Assembly (NCBI GenBank): GCA_905221605.1
Contig: CAJNDS010002412.1
Location: 2,019,929 to 2,083,928 of the forward strand
DNA: 64,000 nt
Direction of reading: 5' to 3'
Source: Symbiodinium natans
Taxonomy: Eukaryota; Sar; Dinophyceae; Suessiales; Symbiodiniaceae
Shown: piece by piece, positions 55,901 through 64,000 of the stretch
Layout: every line of letters starts with the position of its first letter
Numbering within the stretch: the stretch's first letter is position 1
Translations under genes and position numbers: made by a program
The notes under the pieces: model-generated
The model's input: the letters and a program-made list of their open reading frames with translations, nothing else
The model's database searches: none
Told to the model about the DNA's origin: nothing

Positions 55901-58225
55901 GTACCCTTTTCTGAGGGTTTGTCTACTTTACAAATTATATACCCCCCCTATATACCCTAGAAAACCTTTGGGCCCATACCTCAGAACCCTTCAAAGGAGG
56001 TAAAGGAATCATATTAAGGGCACATGTAGTTCCCTACTAACCCCCCGCCTCGGGAAGAGGGTCCGCAGTGGGATCGATCAGATGATCTCCCACGGCCTTC
56101 TTACGAAGGGACATGAAGCTGCAGAATTCCATGTGTTCCTTGAAACCCTGAACCCTTTTGCAGTAAGCTTGAAACCCTGATGAAGATTCCCAACCCTAAG
56201 CCCTAAACCCTAAACCCTAAACCCCGAACCCTTGCATCATCCAAACGCAAGGAAGCTTCAAGGTGCCAACGTTAGCACACATGGCCAGAAGCGCAGTAGC
56301 GGAGTTGCAGCCATGCTACACTCTACTAAGCTATCTATATGTGTGTATACACATGCATGTATGCTGATACATGCTCACACCTATGTGTATATTTGTATAT
56401 GTATATTTATACATGTATATGTATGTACATGTACACACCTCATGATCATACACCTGAACCTCGTCTGTCTTCCATCTCTTGCTGCGTTCTCTCCCCGCAG
56501 TCCTGTGCGAACAAGACAGCGAACACGTAGACCTGGGGGAAGTTGAGAGTTTAGGGTCTGAAGTTTAGGGTTTAGGCTTTAGGGGCTTGATAGACCACGG
56601 AAGTCATCCTGCGCAAACACGGCTGGAGCGCGCAAACACTACATGGCGGCCACCAACCCACGCAGTACATCTACGCCAACCCTCGAAAACCCTGTACTGC
56701 AAAACCAGTCACAAAGTACCACAGCTCCAAGACCTCAATAGTACCGGTTGTGGGCTTCAGGGTTGGTACTTTGGGATCCTCGGGGGCTTAGGCATTCAGG
56801 GGGAGTTGAGGTGTATGTCGGCTGAGTCATGATCCGGACCTGCCTGGAATTGCAGACTTAAAGTTGAGGGCCCCTTGTTTCTACGCCCTAAACCCTGTTC
56901 TAAGCACCCTGGACCCTAAGCCCTAAACTGATTGAACTAAGGGAGAACCGAACCCAAGCTTGGCGGTTGAATGCCAAGCAAGGCGCAATGAGCGCCAGCA
57001 GGACGAGGGCCCAAATGAGCGACTTCCTCGAAGACCGGCTGGGCAGGTGATTGCTGCTTGCCAACCATAATTGAACGGCCAAAGGTTCCATAGGTGCTTC
57101 TGAGACTGACAAACTTCAGTTGGACCTTTCAGGGTAGTTTAAGGTTTGAAATTCTTTGCTGGCAGAGTGACTTGACAGATGTTGATGGAAAAACAACTAA
57201 GAAGGCCTAAATCAGGCTTGCCAGGTGTCAGCGTGTAGATGATCGACTGGATCAGCGTGCCTCAGTTTTGGGCATCGCCATCGAAGCAAAAAACAATCAA
57301 AGAGCGACTCTTCATCCTAAGCCCTGAAGCCCTGAAGCCCTGAAGCCCTAAAGCCCTAAAGCCCTAAAGCCCTAAAGCCCTAAAGCCCTAAGGCCCTAAA
57401 GCCCTAAAGCCCAAAAGCCCTAAAGCCCTAAACCCTAAACCCTAAAGCCCTAAAGCCCTATAAACCCTAAACCCGCAGGAAGGTTTTGCTCCCTTTCTTG
57501 GGGCGCTGGTCGTTGGGTCCTTCGCGCTTGGGGGCAGTGCGGCGGAGGGGCGCAGGGCCATCACAAAGCGCAGGATTCTCCCCAGCTTTGCCACTCGCAC
57601 CTGACAGCCGCACATGGCAGGCAAGGGAATCCGAAAACCCTAAACCCAAATCCTACACCCCCAAAGCCCTGTAAATCCTAAACCCGAACCAAAGGTCACA
57701 TGGGTGAATAAGGCTAAGACAGGGCGCAGCAAGCTTCGGGAAGTCTCGGGTTTGGGATGACTGAGGCGTACAAGCATTTCTGAGGTGCCCAAGAAGTCAG
57801 AGACATGGCGCAATGTAGGTTTAGGGTTTAAAGTCCAAAAAAAATGCTTAGGTTTCGGGGCTAGACACCGGTCCTCCCGCGGGTTCTGGGCTTATGAGTG
57901 GCTTACGGTTTCAGGTCCCGATGGCAGAAGATGATTGAAAGTGCTCAGAAGGGAAGCTCTGCGTTTGTTGTTTCCAGAGCCAAGCAAGTAAGCCCATTTA
58001 AGCGTGGTAGCGCAGAAACCATTATATCATAAGGGTTACCCTTCTTGGGGTTGCTGACTAAATAAGGGATTCTAGACCCCTAAACCCTACTCAACCCCTA
58101 ACCCCTAACCCCTAACCCCTAACCCCTAAACCCTAAACCCTAAACCCTAAACCCTAAACCCTAAACCCTAAACCCTAAACCCTACCTAGCAAGGCCGAGG
58201 CACGACACGAGTGATCCGGATGAGC
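49819..58225 (-). CDS. EF-hand voltage-gated cation channel gene (spliced)
   Basis: An ion-transport-family channel of the plasma or internal membrane. Minus-strand exons give, in order: S4 voltage sensor (RLIRITRV-VRVAKLGRILRF), S5, a region before the pore, pore helix and filter (SLPIAMLSLFMS-IAGGVSW), S6, the end of S6 (VVTGVFCQ), a linker (SAIDSAQSDHTMVMQS), two EF-hands, a helical tail and stop. The second EF loop DLDSGGAVEIEE is canonical, so Ca2+ control of gating is likely. Eleven exon pairs join in frame with AG-G acceptors and mostly GC donors. S1-S3 and two small pieces (between S5 and pore, and before VVTG) were not located. The gene spans 8.4 kb for about 300 residues found. Confidence 0.85.
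49983..50051 (-). CDS. Channel exon: C-terminal tail
   Basis: After CTGGAG: AWLIRNQSRFWTFVEAAMSL then LG and a few more residues. Phase-0 entry matches HDQ-AWLIRN. The donor is unresolved (49973-49990) because the following intron is nearly pure TTTAGGG in the sense strand. Confidence 0.75.
50641..50693 (-). CDS. Channel exon: C-terminal helix
   Basis: After CCAAAG: LRGSARAMDIAKIVHDQ, 53 nt, before a GC donor (GCGATG). C plus GT at the junction makes Arg (GCL-R-LRGSA). Typical continuation of this channel family. Confidence 0.8.
51009..51050 (-). CDS. Channel exon: end of second EF-hand
   Basis: After GCAGCAG: GAVEIEEFLMGCL plus C, 42 nt, before a GC donor (GCACTT). It completes the loop D-L-D-S-G-G-A-V-E-I-E-E. 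Confidence 0.8.
51564..51600 (-). CDS. Channel exon: start of second EF-hand
   Basis: After GCTGAG: AWSFFKLLDLDS plus G, 37 nt, before a GC donor (GCACGC). The G joins GT of the next exon to make Gly inside the Ca2+ loop. Confidence 0.8.
51919..51991 (-). CDS. Channel exon: between the EF-hands
   Basis: After CCCAAG: MFEEKVNDQAVKAYFESMDL then DVWD, 73 nt, before a GC donor (GCCCCT). Joins AWSFFKLL in phase 0. Confidence 0.8.
52663..52707 (-). CDS. Channel exon: first EF-hand loop
   Basis: After CTGCAG: FSEIDAEDRGVITY plus CA, 45 nt, before a GC donor (GCTCCT). The loop starts D-A-E-D-R-G; the twelfth position is not acidic, so Ca2+ binding may be weak. Confidence 0.75.
53009..53095 (-). CDS. 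Channel exon: cytoplasmic linker
   Basis: After ACGGAG: SAIDSAQSDHTMVMQSILAN then KEAHIEKI plus CG, 87 nt, before a GT donor (GTACCT). Acidic/basic helix leading to the EF-hands. Confidence 0.8.
53280..53302 (-). CDS. Channel 23-nt microexon: end of S6
   Basis: After TTGGCAG: VVTGVFC plus CA, before a GC donor (GCATCT). CA plus G of the next exon makes Gln. VVTGVFCQ-SAIDSAQ is the conserved junction of dinoflagellate channels of this type. Confidence 0.75.
53730..53835. mobile_element. Family E element with internal 31-bp tandem duplication
   Basis: AATATGATCCTCATATTATC then CTCATAAACCCA occurs twice in tandem (about 53737-53800), followed by AAATATCCCGAGGGCCTACC. It lies in the channel intron downstream of S6. 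Confidence 0.5.
53884..53941 (-). CDS. Channel exon: S6 helix
   Basis: After CCCCTAG: AMSPVWAFVFIFYVAFTSL plus G, 58 nt, before a GC donor (GCGGCT). A hydrophobic pore-lining helix. A short piece (expected V-L-N) before the next known exon is missing. Confidence 0.75.
54018..54125. repeat. CCCCTAAA octamer array
   Basis: About thirteen octamers in the intron between the filter exon and the S6 exon. Confidence 0.95.
54462..54508 (-). CDS. Channel exon: selectivity filter
   Basis: After GCCGAG: IAGGVSWEDVITPLI, 47 nt, before a GC donor (GCCGCG). GGVSWE is the filter region. Joins AMSPVWAF in phase 0. Confidence 0.8.
54861..54915 (-). CDS. Channel exon: pore helix
   Basis: After CGCCAG: AAVRYFDSLPIAMLSLFM plus A, 55 nt, before a GC donor (GCCCCC). 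The A plus GC of the next exon makes Ser, giving LFMS-IAGG. Confidence 0.8.
54964..55020. mobile_element. Fold-back family D end
   Basis: TAGGGGTCGGAATAAGTACT then AAATAATATTCCCTTATGGTCCC, the same terminus as at 12018. The right end is not seen. Confidence 0.4.
55021..56986. other. Channel intron region, no firm exon
   Basis: This stretch between the pore and S5 exons must hold one or more small exons that I could not place. It contains a family-A element, a CA/TA-rich stretch at 56330-56440 and heptamer tracts at 55060-55200, 55676-55740 and 56195-56225. Confidence 0.45.
55818..56040. mobile_element. Fold-back element, family A (longest copy)
   Basis: Left GCGTAGTTTCATGGTCCCTT, right AAGGGCACATGTAGTTCCCT. 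About 220 bp with extra internal repeats. Confidence 0.5.
56987..57026 (-). CDS. Channel exon: S5 helix
   Basis: After TTCGAG: KSLIWALVLLALI, before a GC donor (GCGCCT). This is the expected S5 sequence following the S4-S5 linker. The 3' border may shift by two bases. Confidence 0.6.
57325..57470. repeat. CCCTAAAG octamer array
   Basis: About seventeen units of CCCTAAAG/CCCTGAAG, a further homogenised variant of the heptamer, in the channel intron between S4 and S5. Confidence 0.95.
57550..57598 (-). CDS. Channel exon: second half of S4
   Basis: After CTGTCAG: VRVAKLGRILRFVMAL, 49 nt, exit C before a GC donor (GCCCCT). R-x-x-K-x-x-R-x-x-R is the voltage-sensor pattern. Confidence 0.7.
58204..58225 (-). 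CDS. Channel exon: first half of S4
   Basis: After CGCCAG: LIRITRV, with Arg at every third position, before a GT donor (GTGCCT; GTCGTG three bases earlier is also possible). The frame is open upstream (GRNCSHAR). Joins VRVAKLG of the next exon. Confidence 0.55.
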
Positions 58226-59175
58226 CTGGCGTGTGAACAATTGCGACCATGCTCGGGGGAGTTGGGCGACAACCCCAGGCCGGGAAGTAAAGCTGAAACC
58301 CTTCTTTTTGCTGCTGAGTTTGGGATGTTAAGGTCCAGGGTTTAGGGTTTAGGGTTTAAGGTTTCGGGTTTAGGGCTTAGGGCTTAGGGTTTAGGGTTTA
58401 TTAGGGTTTACGGTTTACGGTTTAGGATTTAGGATTTAGGGTTTAGGGTTGACGGGGTTCTTAAGGGTTAAGGGCTTTTGAGGGCTTCCGAAGCCCAGTG
58501 GCCTGGCCATACGAAGTCCGGTTAGGCCGGCCACCGAGTCCATGGCATCGCTGTTTTCAAGGACGACTCGCCTGGGGTGAGGGTTTAGGGTCTAAGGTTT
58601 AGGGTTTAGGGTTGAGGGTTGAGGGTTGAGGGTTTAGGGTTTAGGGTTTAGGGTTTAGGGTTTAGGGTTTAGGGTTTCGACTCTCACACTCGCACAAGGG
58701 TTTCGGGTTAAGGGTTTAGGGTTTAAGGTTTAGGGTTTAGGGGCTTAGAAGCTTAGGGTGTTGGGGTCTGAGGGTTCGTGATTGCTGCTTAAGGTGGGTA
58801 AGGGGGATTGAGGCTGCTTTTTATCCCACAACCTCAAGCCCACGGCTCGAAACCTCAAAACTCCTAGAGCCTTCTTCAAGCCCAATTTTGCTTAACACAC
58901 ACCCATCCCCGAAATCCCAAATCGCCAGCTATTTCTCTTAACTAACACCAACCCTACCACCCACCCACCCTAAACCCTAAACCCTGAACCCTAAACCCCC
59001 CCCCCCCCCCCACAAAAAAAAAGTTTGACACTGTCGGCCACAAGCGTCAAAACTTCCACTGCGGCCTCCCACAGAGAGCAAAGCCTCAGGTTAGTAGGGT
59101 TTGGGGATTAAGGTTTAGGCTTAGGGTGTGTTTAGATAAGGGGGTGAAGGGGCGAAGGGAAGGATCCGAAGAGGA

Positions 59176-59235
59176 AGAGAGAGAGATAGAGAGAGAGAGA
59201 GAGAAAAAAAAAAAAGAGAGAGAGAGAGAGAGACT
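59176..59235. repeat. GA microsatellite with A-run
   Basis: GAGAGA tracts around a run of about twelve A. Confidence 0.9.
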
Positions 59236-59701
59236 GCGACCACTGCAGATGCAGGCCCATGCCGAAGGCGCCATCCCTCCCGGCTTCACAGGGGCTCCGA
59301 AAACGTCATCGCCCCCTCCACTTGGAGTTCAAGCTGGCAGAGCGGCCCGGGCGCCGTAAACGTCATTGCCCGGCAAAGGGGGGGGGGGGTGGGCGGTCGC
59401 AACATTGAAGGCCGAGAGTAGGCAAATCGCCCCATCAGGGGAAACCGGCGAGTACCTGTCATCGGGCCAGAAGAGGGACCCTGGAGCCAAGGCGGGGCCA
59501 CCCTAAGTGCAAGCACGCTCTGTGCATCTTTTCAGCCGCGGATGGCAATCATGGTGTCCCGGATTTCCAGGCTGCCGTCCGTGAGGAGAAGCTCTATGGC
59601 CCTATCGAACGTGTACGCTGCCAACACGGCCCTGTAGACAGCGGAATGCTACGCCCTCGGCCGCATCCCCGGCCGCCACGGCCAGAGCGGCAATTCAAGC
59701 C

Positions 59702-62700
59702 TCACCGGACCAGTCGGCGTCTCCCGTCGTATTTGTCGAACAGACTCCATATCTTTTTCGTGGCGCGGAACGTTTTGCATGGCCACCGTTTCATGACGAC
59801 CCGAAGCAAGATAGCTAAATCAAAACATCTCTGACGACGCCAGCTTTCTCTAATCGCACGCATGTGGGCATCGAAAGAGGAAGAAAAACTTAGGATTTCG
59901 GGGTCCAAGGAGACCTGTTGGCGGATTTGCGGGCGCTGCCAGAGCCATGCCTGTTCCACAATCCATCCTAGATCCTGCATGAACGTCCTACCCCGCGAGT
60001 CGGGGCCACCAGTGCAGCCCCAGTCTTGAAGCGGCGAGCCTCGCGCCTTGACGGTCCTGTGCACGCCGCAATTGCTTGCGCTCCAGCACAGCACACATCC
60101 CTGCTATGGCCTGTGACCATCTTAGCCAGGTGCGTGGATGCCACGCTATGGTCATGACTGGCACACTTAAGCTTGGTCTCCAACTTCGAGATGACCTTGT
60201 TTGCTGGAGCCCGAGCCGTCCAACCATAGACAAATTTCGACGCGGCAGCCACACCAGCAACAAGAGCTCGAGTCGACGCAGCATTGGGAGACGGAGTCTG
60301 TCGCCCCCATGTCCAACCTTGCACACGTTCAAGCTCCTTAGTCGTCGCCGCACCCATGCTCAAGATGGCCCCGAGGGCACGAAAGTCCTTGTTGTGGACA
60401 TGCGCTGCAAAGGTTGCTGACGCCTCAAGACTGCGCCGTCCTGCAGCCGTCTTATGAGTCAGCTGCGTCTTGTCATGGTTTTCTCTGAGGCCCAGACGAT
60501 GACTGTGGCTTTGCCAAGCAATGTACACTTCAAGGCAATCCTTGACGTTTCGAAAGGCCCAGGTCCTATCGTCCAAGAAAACACACACTTGGTGGTGGAA
60601 GGAACTTTCCGAAGGATTTCGTTGACGGGACGGGACTTGCCAAGATCAAGTTCATGACCGCAGGCGAAAGGGCGTCTCCTTGGGGCATTGAAGCCTTGAC
60701 TGGCCTAGCTTGGGGAAGGACTTCTTTGTACCAACAAAGATACCTTTTTTGGCTGCCCCACAGGGTTTGGACAGCTTTGACAAGGGCAGCTGCACGCTGT
60801 GGACTGACATAAGCAACTGCTTTGTGCTAAGATGCAAACTGCAGATAAACCTTTTCAGCGCATATTGCTCTGCAACTGGAACGAAAGCTGACTGAGCCCG
60901 ACGGCCTTTGCGGCCGCCGCTTTGCGACGGCTGGAGCTGAGCATTTAACCACTGCGTGGCTTCGGACGAGCTCACGCAGGCCGACATGTAAGTGCGCCAA
61001 AACGCACTGAGCAGACATATTGGCCTTGGCTTTGATGCCGGAGCGGCACGGCCTTCGGCTCTGGCAGCCCCTGGCCAAACAGGTGAACCTGAATCACTTC
61101 TGGCCACCGGAGGGGAAAAAACCTACAGCTTCCCATTTCTGCACAATGAAGTTGAAGTCTTTCCACATATTTTGGCGCCATAAGGAAATTTCGGCGCCGT
61201 TCCAACCATCAGTCCCTCCAGCTTTGTTTCGCTGTTTGCGAGCCGCAGCGAGGATATCGATATCGGAAACAGGGGCGCAAGTTTGTGGCTGTCGAGGGGA
61301 GGGCCCATACTCTTGCAAGTAAGCTTCGGGCGACATCTCTTCAGGGGCAACACTTCGATCGCAGACGCTAGCCCAGAAGCTTTCAAGTTTGCGCAAGACT
61401 CCCGGCCCGTCCTCTGAGGCTCGTTGAACACATTGTTCGTAGCAGCAACAGGCATTCTGCGGAGCCGCTTGAGCTCGTTTACGTCTCCCTGCAGACGCTC
61501 TCTCCACCGTCGCAGTCTATCTGAGGTCTCAGCTCTAGTGAGGGCCCGAACCTTAGTCTCGGCATCCTGCGGTCATGCCTTCTTTGTACTGATGAGAACG
61601 TCGGATCTTGCGTTGGAGAGCAAGGAGCTCAGTTCCAGTGTCACCGTGCTGGATTCTAGGCTCAACTTCAAGAAGACGACCCGCATCTTGCGCCACACTC
61701 TAAGCTGAGCCGAAGTGCTTTCCTGGCAAGGCTGTTGCTTGACTCGAGGCACAATGCGAACTTTAGCGGAGGCGCCTTTCTGACGCTGAAGTTTTCCGTA
61801 GTTTTTCATGCTGATGCCTGCATCATCTGCTCGAGCCAAGCCAGGAACAAACTTCTTCCCTCTGCCTATCCGCCGTGCTTTGCTGTTGAAGTTCGGTTTG
61901 ACAAGCGTCGAGCTGCTCTTTAAAATCCTGGGTTTGGGAGGTCCATTGAACTTGTTGAGAGGCCCATTTTTTGCTCGAGTTGGCTAGTCCACGTCTTGTA
62001 GGAGGCTTCTTCCAGAGGCATGTACAAGTTGCAAGGAACTATTTCTTGCCTGAAGGAGCTTTCGAAACACGGCAGGTTTTTGCAATGGTAGTCTGAAAGG
62101 CCCGGTGATCACTCCATCGTTCCTCCAGAGGCTCAAGCTGACTGGAGGCCTTCAGGAAGTGTACTTGACAAAGCATAGTCAATAACCCTGCTCGAGTTCC
62201 ACCGACTCCCTATACCGCGCGGGGGTTTGATGAGAGTGGAGCCTGAAGCCGTCAACCCCGGTGCCAAAGGGGACAAAGTGGGTTCATCGTTGAGGTCTCC
62301 TACCAGCCTACCAAAACCACATTGGGCTCCTGGCTTTGGCAGAACCCGAAGACTTCTTGCAAGTGTATGCTTCTAGCTTCCACTCTGTGCATTTGACTCT
62401 TACGGACTTTCCACTGTCCTTTTGAAGCCACTTGCATCGCGGCAAATAATCCTCCAAGGGTGTAAAGAATCTCCGCTTCTGTCATAGTCGACGTGTCACT
62501 GGATGCGAAGGGGATCCACTCATCCGCAGTCTTGACATCAAAGGCCAACAGAAATGATCCATTGCCAGAACCGTCTTGTGTCACTGGCATGACCAAGGTC
62601 TTGTCAACGACACTAGTAAGTATGAAACATATTCGCTCTTCGCCCAAAGGCAAACCTTCCTAGTACACCAGGAAAGGCGTCAGGGATGCCGTGGGTTGCC

Positions 62701-63210
62701 AAAATGGTTGGCAAGATCACACACGTGACACTCAACAGCATGCTGCTCGTGCTGTAAGGCATGAGCATAGCACAAAGATTTCGCAGGAAGGGCTCCCATT
62801 CTTGTATCTCCAGCAAAGCGAGTGGAAAATGACCACTGAAATAAGTGCACATTGCTCTGATGCCAGGAGGAATGGCATGGCCTGAGCCCCACATGATAGT
62901 AGTCGCGCTCTTGTAAAGGAGGGCGCACACATGCATGGAATGAAGAAAGCGTACTGCTTCTTGAAGGCAAGCCAGAGCTCAGCGATCTTCCATCCAACTG
63001 GCTGGTGGTTACCGAAGCTCAAATCCATCACCATCTCGTGAAATGAGTTTACGCAGAACTGGTAGAGTAGCGCCGGGCACAGACCAAAGAAGGTCACCTC
63101 CCAAACATGTCACGGCGCAAGAGTTGCTGAACTTCGAAAGGCATGATGCAAAATCTAAATCTGTCAGCAAAGCTCGTGCCAGAAATTGCTTGAGCCAAAA
63201 TGGCTACCGA
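59702..63210 (-). pseudogene. Degenerate LINE (EEP-RT) beginning with a spliced-leader relic
   Basis: Reading on minus from 63210: spliced-leader relic, leader, an unassigned N-terminal region (62.7-63.1 kb), then EEP endonuclease motifs GDLNDEP (about 62280-62300), VIDYA (about 62172-62186) and SDH (about 62105-62113). These are followed by reverse transcriptase: AGGTDGW (about 61196-61215), RPICLLSAFWR (about 61000-61030), MPQGDALSP (about 60665-60690) and VFLDDRTW (about 60560-60582), then RLGLRENHDKTQ and a C-terminal RESWRR segment (about 59850). Several frameshifts and stops separate the motifs, so no functional protein is encoded. The FLDDR and QGDALSP types differ from the intact LINE at 6949 (YADD), so this is a different lineage. 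Confidence 0.85.
63189..63210 (-). other. Dinoflagellate spliced-leader relic
   Basis: The minus strand matches the 22-nt dinoflagellate spliced leader at 21 positions. The single mismatch is at 63208 (leader position 3). It lies at the 5' end of the LINE relic and lacks the GT donor expected of a leader RNA gene, so it is a retroposed leader rather than the gene. Confidence 0.9.
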
Positions 63211-63462
63211 AGAGGATTACCAAAAAACAAAAACAGCCCATGTGTTGGGCCCACTACCAGCATTGCTGATCCAAAACCGAAGCGAAGACTAATTGCACGT
63301 CCCTAAGTCACTACGCAGGCCCATAGAACCTGATCCTGACCCTAGCCCGAACCCTAAACCCTAAACCCTCAACCTCCTGCCGAGCCTCGGCGCTCCTCCG
63401 CCAGCCCTCTCTCAAACCCATCGACCCCAGATCCCCAACTCTGTGACCCTGAGCTTAAATTT

Positions 63463-63552
63463 AGGGGGCTGAATAATTACGACAGGGTTTTGCGGGATGG
63501 TTATGTTAAAACAAAAACATCGGGGAGTACTACTAGTAATTGTTCCGACCCC
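63463..63552. mobile_element. Fold-back element, family D
   Basis: GGGGGCTGAATAATTACGAC faces TACTAGTAATTGTTCCGACC then CCC. 90 bp, about 250 bp beyond the spliced-leader relic. Confidence 0.55.
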
Positions 63553-64000
63553 CTGAAGAACCCTAACCATACATCGGATAAGCACCCAGGCAAGACACAC
63601 GATGAAGAGATCCAGCCAGTTCCTGAGTTCAGGGAGGGCTTAGGCTTCAGATTGGGTGTAGGGTTTAGGGCTCAGGGTTTAGGTTTGAGGGATGAGGGCT
63701 TTAGGGCTTTAGGCTGTAGGGTTTAGGGTTCAGGGTTAGGCTCTAGGGTTTAGGGCTTTAGGCTGTAGAGTTTAGCGTTCAGGGTTTAGGCTGTAGGGTG
63801 TAGGGTTTAGGGCTTAAGGTTTTGAGGCTTCGGGCTTCGGGTTTAGGGCTTAGAGATTCGGGCTCCTGCGTAGGTTCTCACGAATGGCCCGAGCAGAGAC
63901 AAAGTCACTGGGGATCTTTTTCGGGCCAAGGGGCTTCTTTCGGCCTTTGAGGTTTTAGGGTTTTGCGAGTTTATGGTTTCGGGTTCAGGAGGTTTCGTTA
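63553..64000. other. Degenerate TTTAGGG tracts, no gene seen
   Basis: Mixed TTTAGGG, GTAGGG and TTCAGGG units from 63655 to 63860, then unique sequence to the window end. Confidence 0.6.

Overview
The window is nuclear DNA of a dinoflagellate. Four independent signs support this: a 21-of-22 match to the dinoflagellate trans-splicing spliced leader at 63189-63210 (minus strand); dispersed plant-type TTTAGGG heptamers throughout; introns that mostly start GC or GT and end AG before a G; and protein types common in dinoflagellates (an EF-hand voltage-gated cation channel, a ubiquitin-like/ankyrin protein, EEP-RT LINEs). No bacterial, organellar or viral organisation is visible. Species cannot be told from the sequence.

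Layout. Nearly every exon I can support lies on the minus strand, as expected for unidirectional dinoflagellate gene blocks. Exons are tiny (23-125 nt) and scattered among TTTAGGG/CCCTAAA arrays and small fold-back elements. The best resolved gene is a voltage-gated cation channel (58.2 to 49.8 kb): S4, S5, pore, S6, two EF-hands and a C-terminal tail, with 11 consecutive exons or pairs joining in frame. A second is a ubiquitin-like/ankyrin gene (41.6 to 38.9 kb). Others, mostly of unknown product, are: exons at 6.3-5.2 kb; 13.3-12.2 kb; a gene ending at 14590; an intronless 414-codon protein with two PD-(D/E)XK-like nuclease domains (16.5-15.2 kb); a long exon series at 31-17 kb whose upstream part resembles tectonin repeats; and exon series at 38-33 kb and 48.7-42.3 kb.

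Mobile DNA. One LINE-like retrotransposon lies on the plus strand (about 6.56-11.96 kb). It encodes an AP-endonuclease-like domain, reverse transcriptase and C-terminal zinc fingers, then a second small ORF, and ends in a GTGA/GT tail. A second alternative frame stays open for 1,483 codons across this whole element. A degenerate LINE on the minus strand (63.2-59.7 kb) begins exactly at the spliced-leader relic, so a trans-spliced transcript was probably reverse transcribed. At least five families of short fold-back elements are dispersed in introns and spacers. Heptamer arrays occur in nearly every resolved intron, which suggests they spread together with introns or intron-like elements.

Exon boundaries were read by eye from open frames, splice dinucleotides and phase. 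Those joined in the channel and ankyrin genes are fairly firm. Isolated exons are hypotheses.
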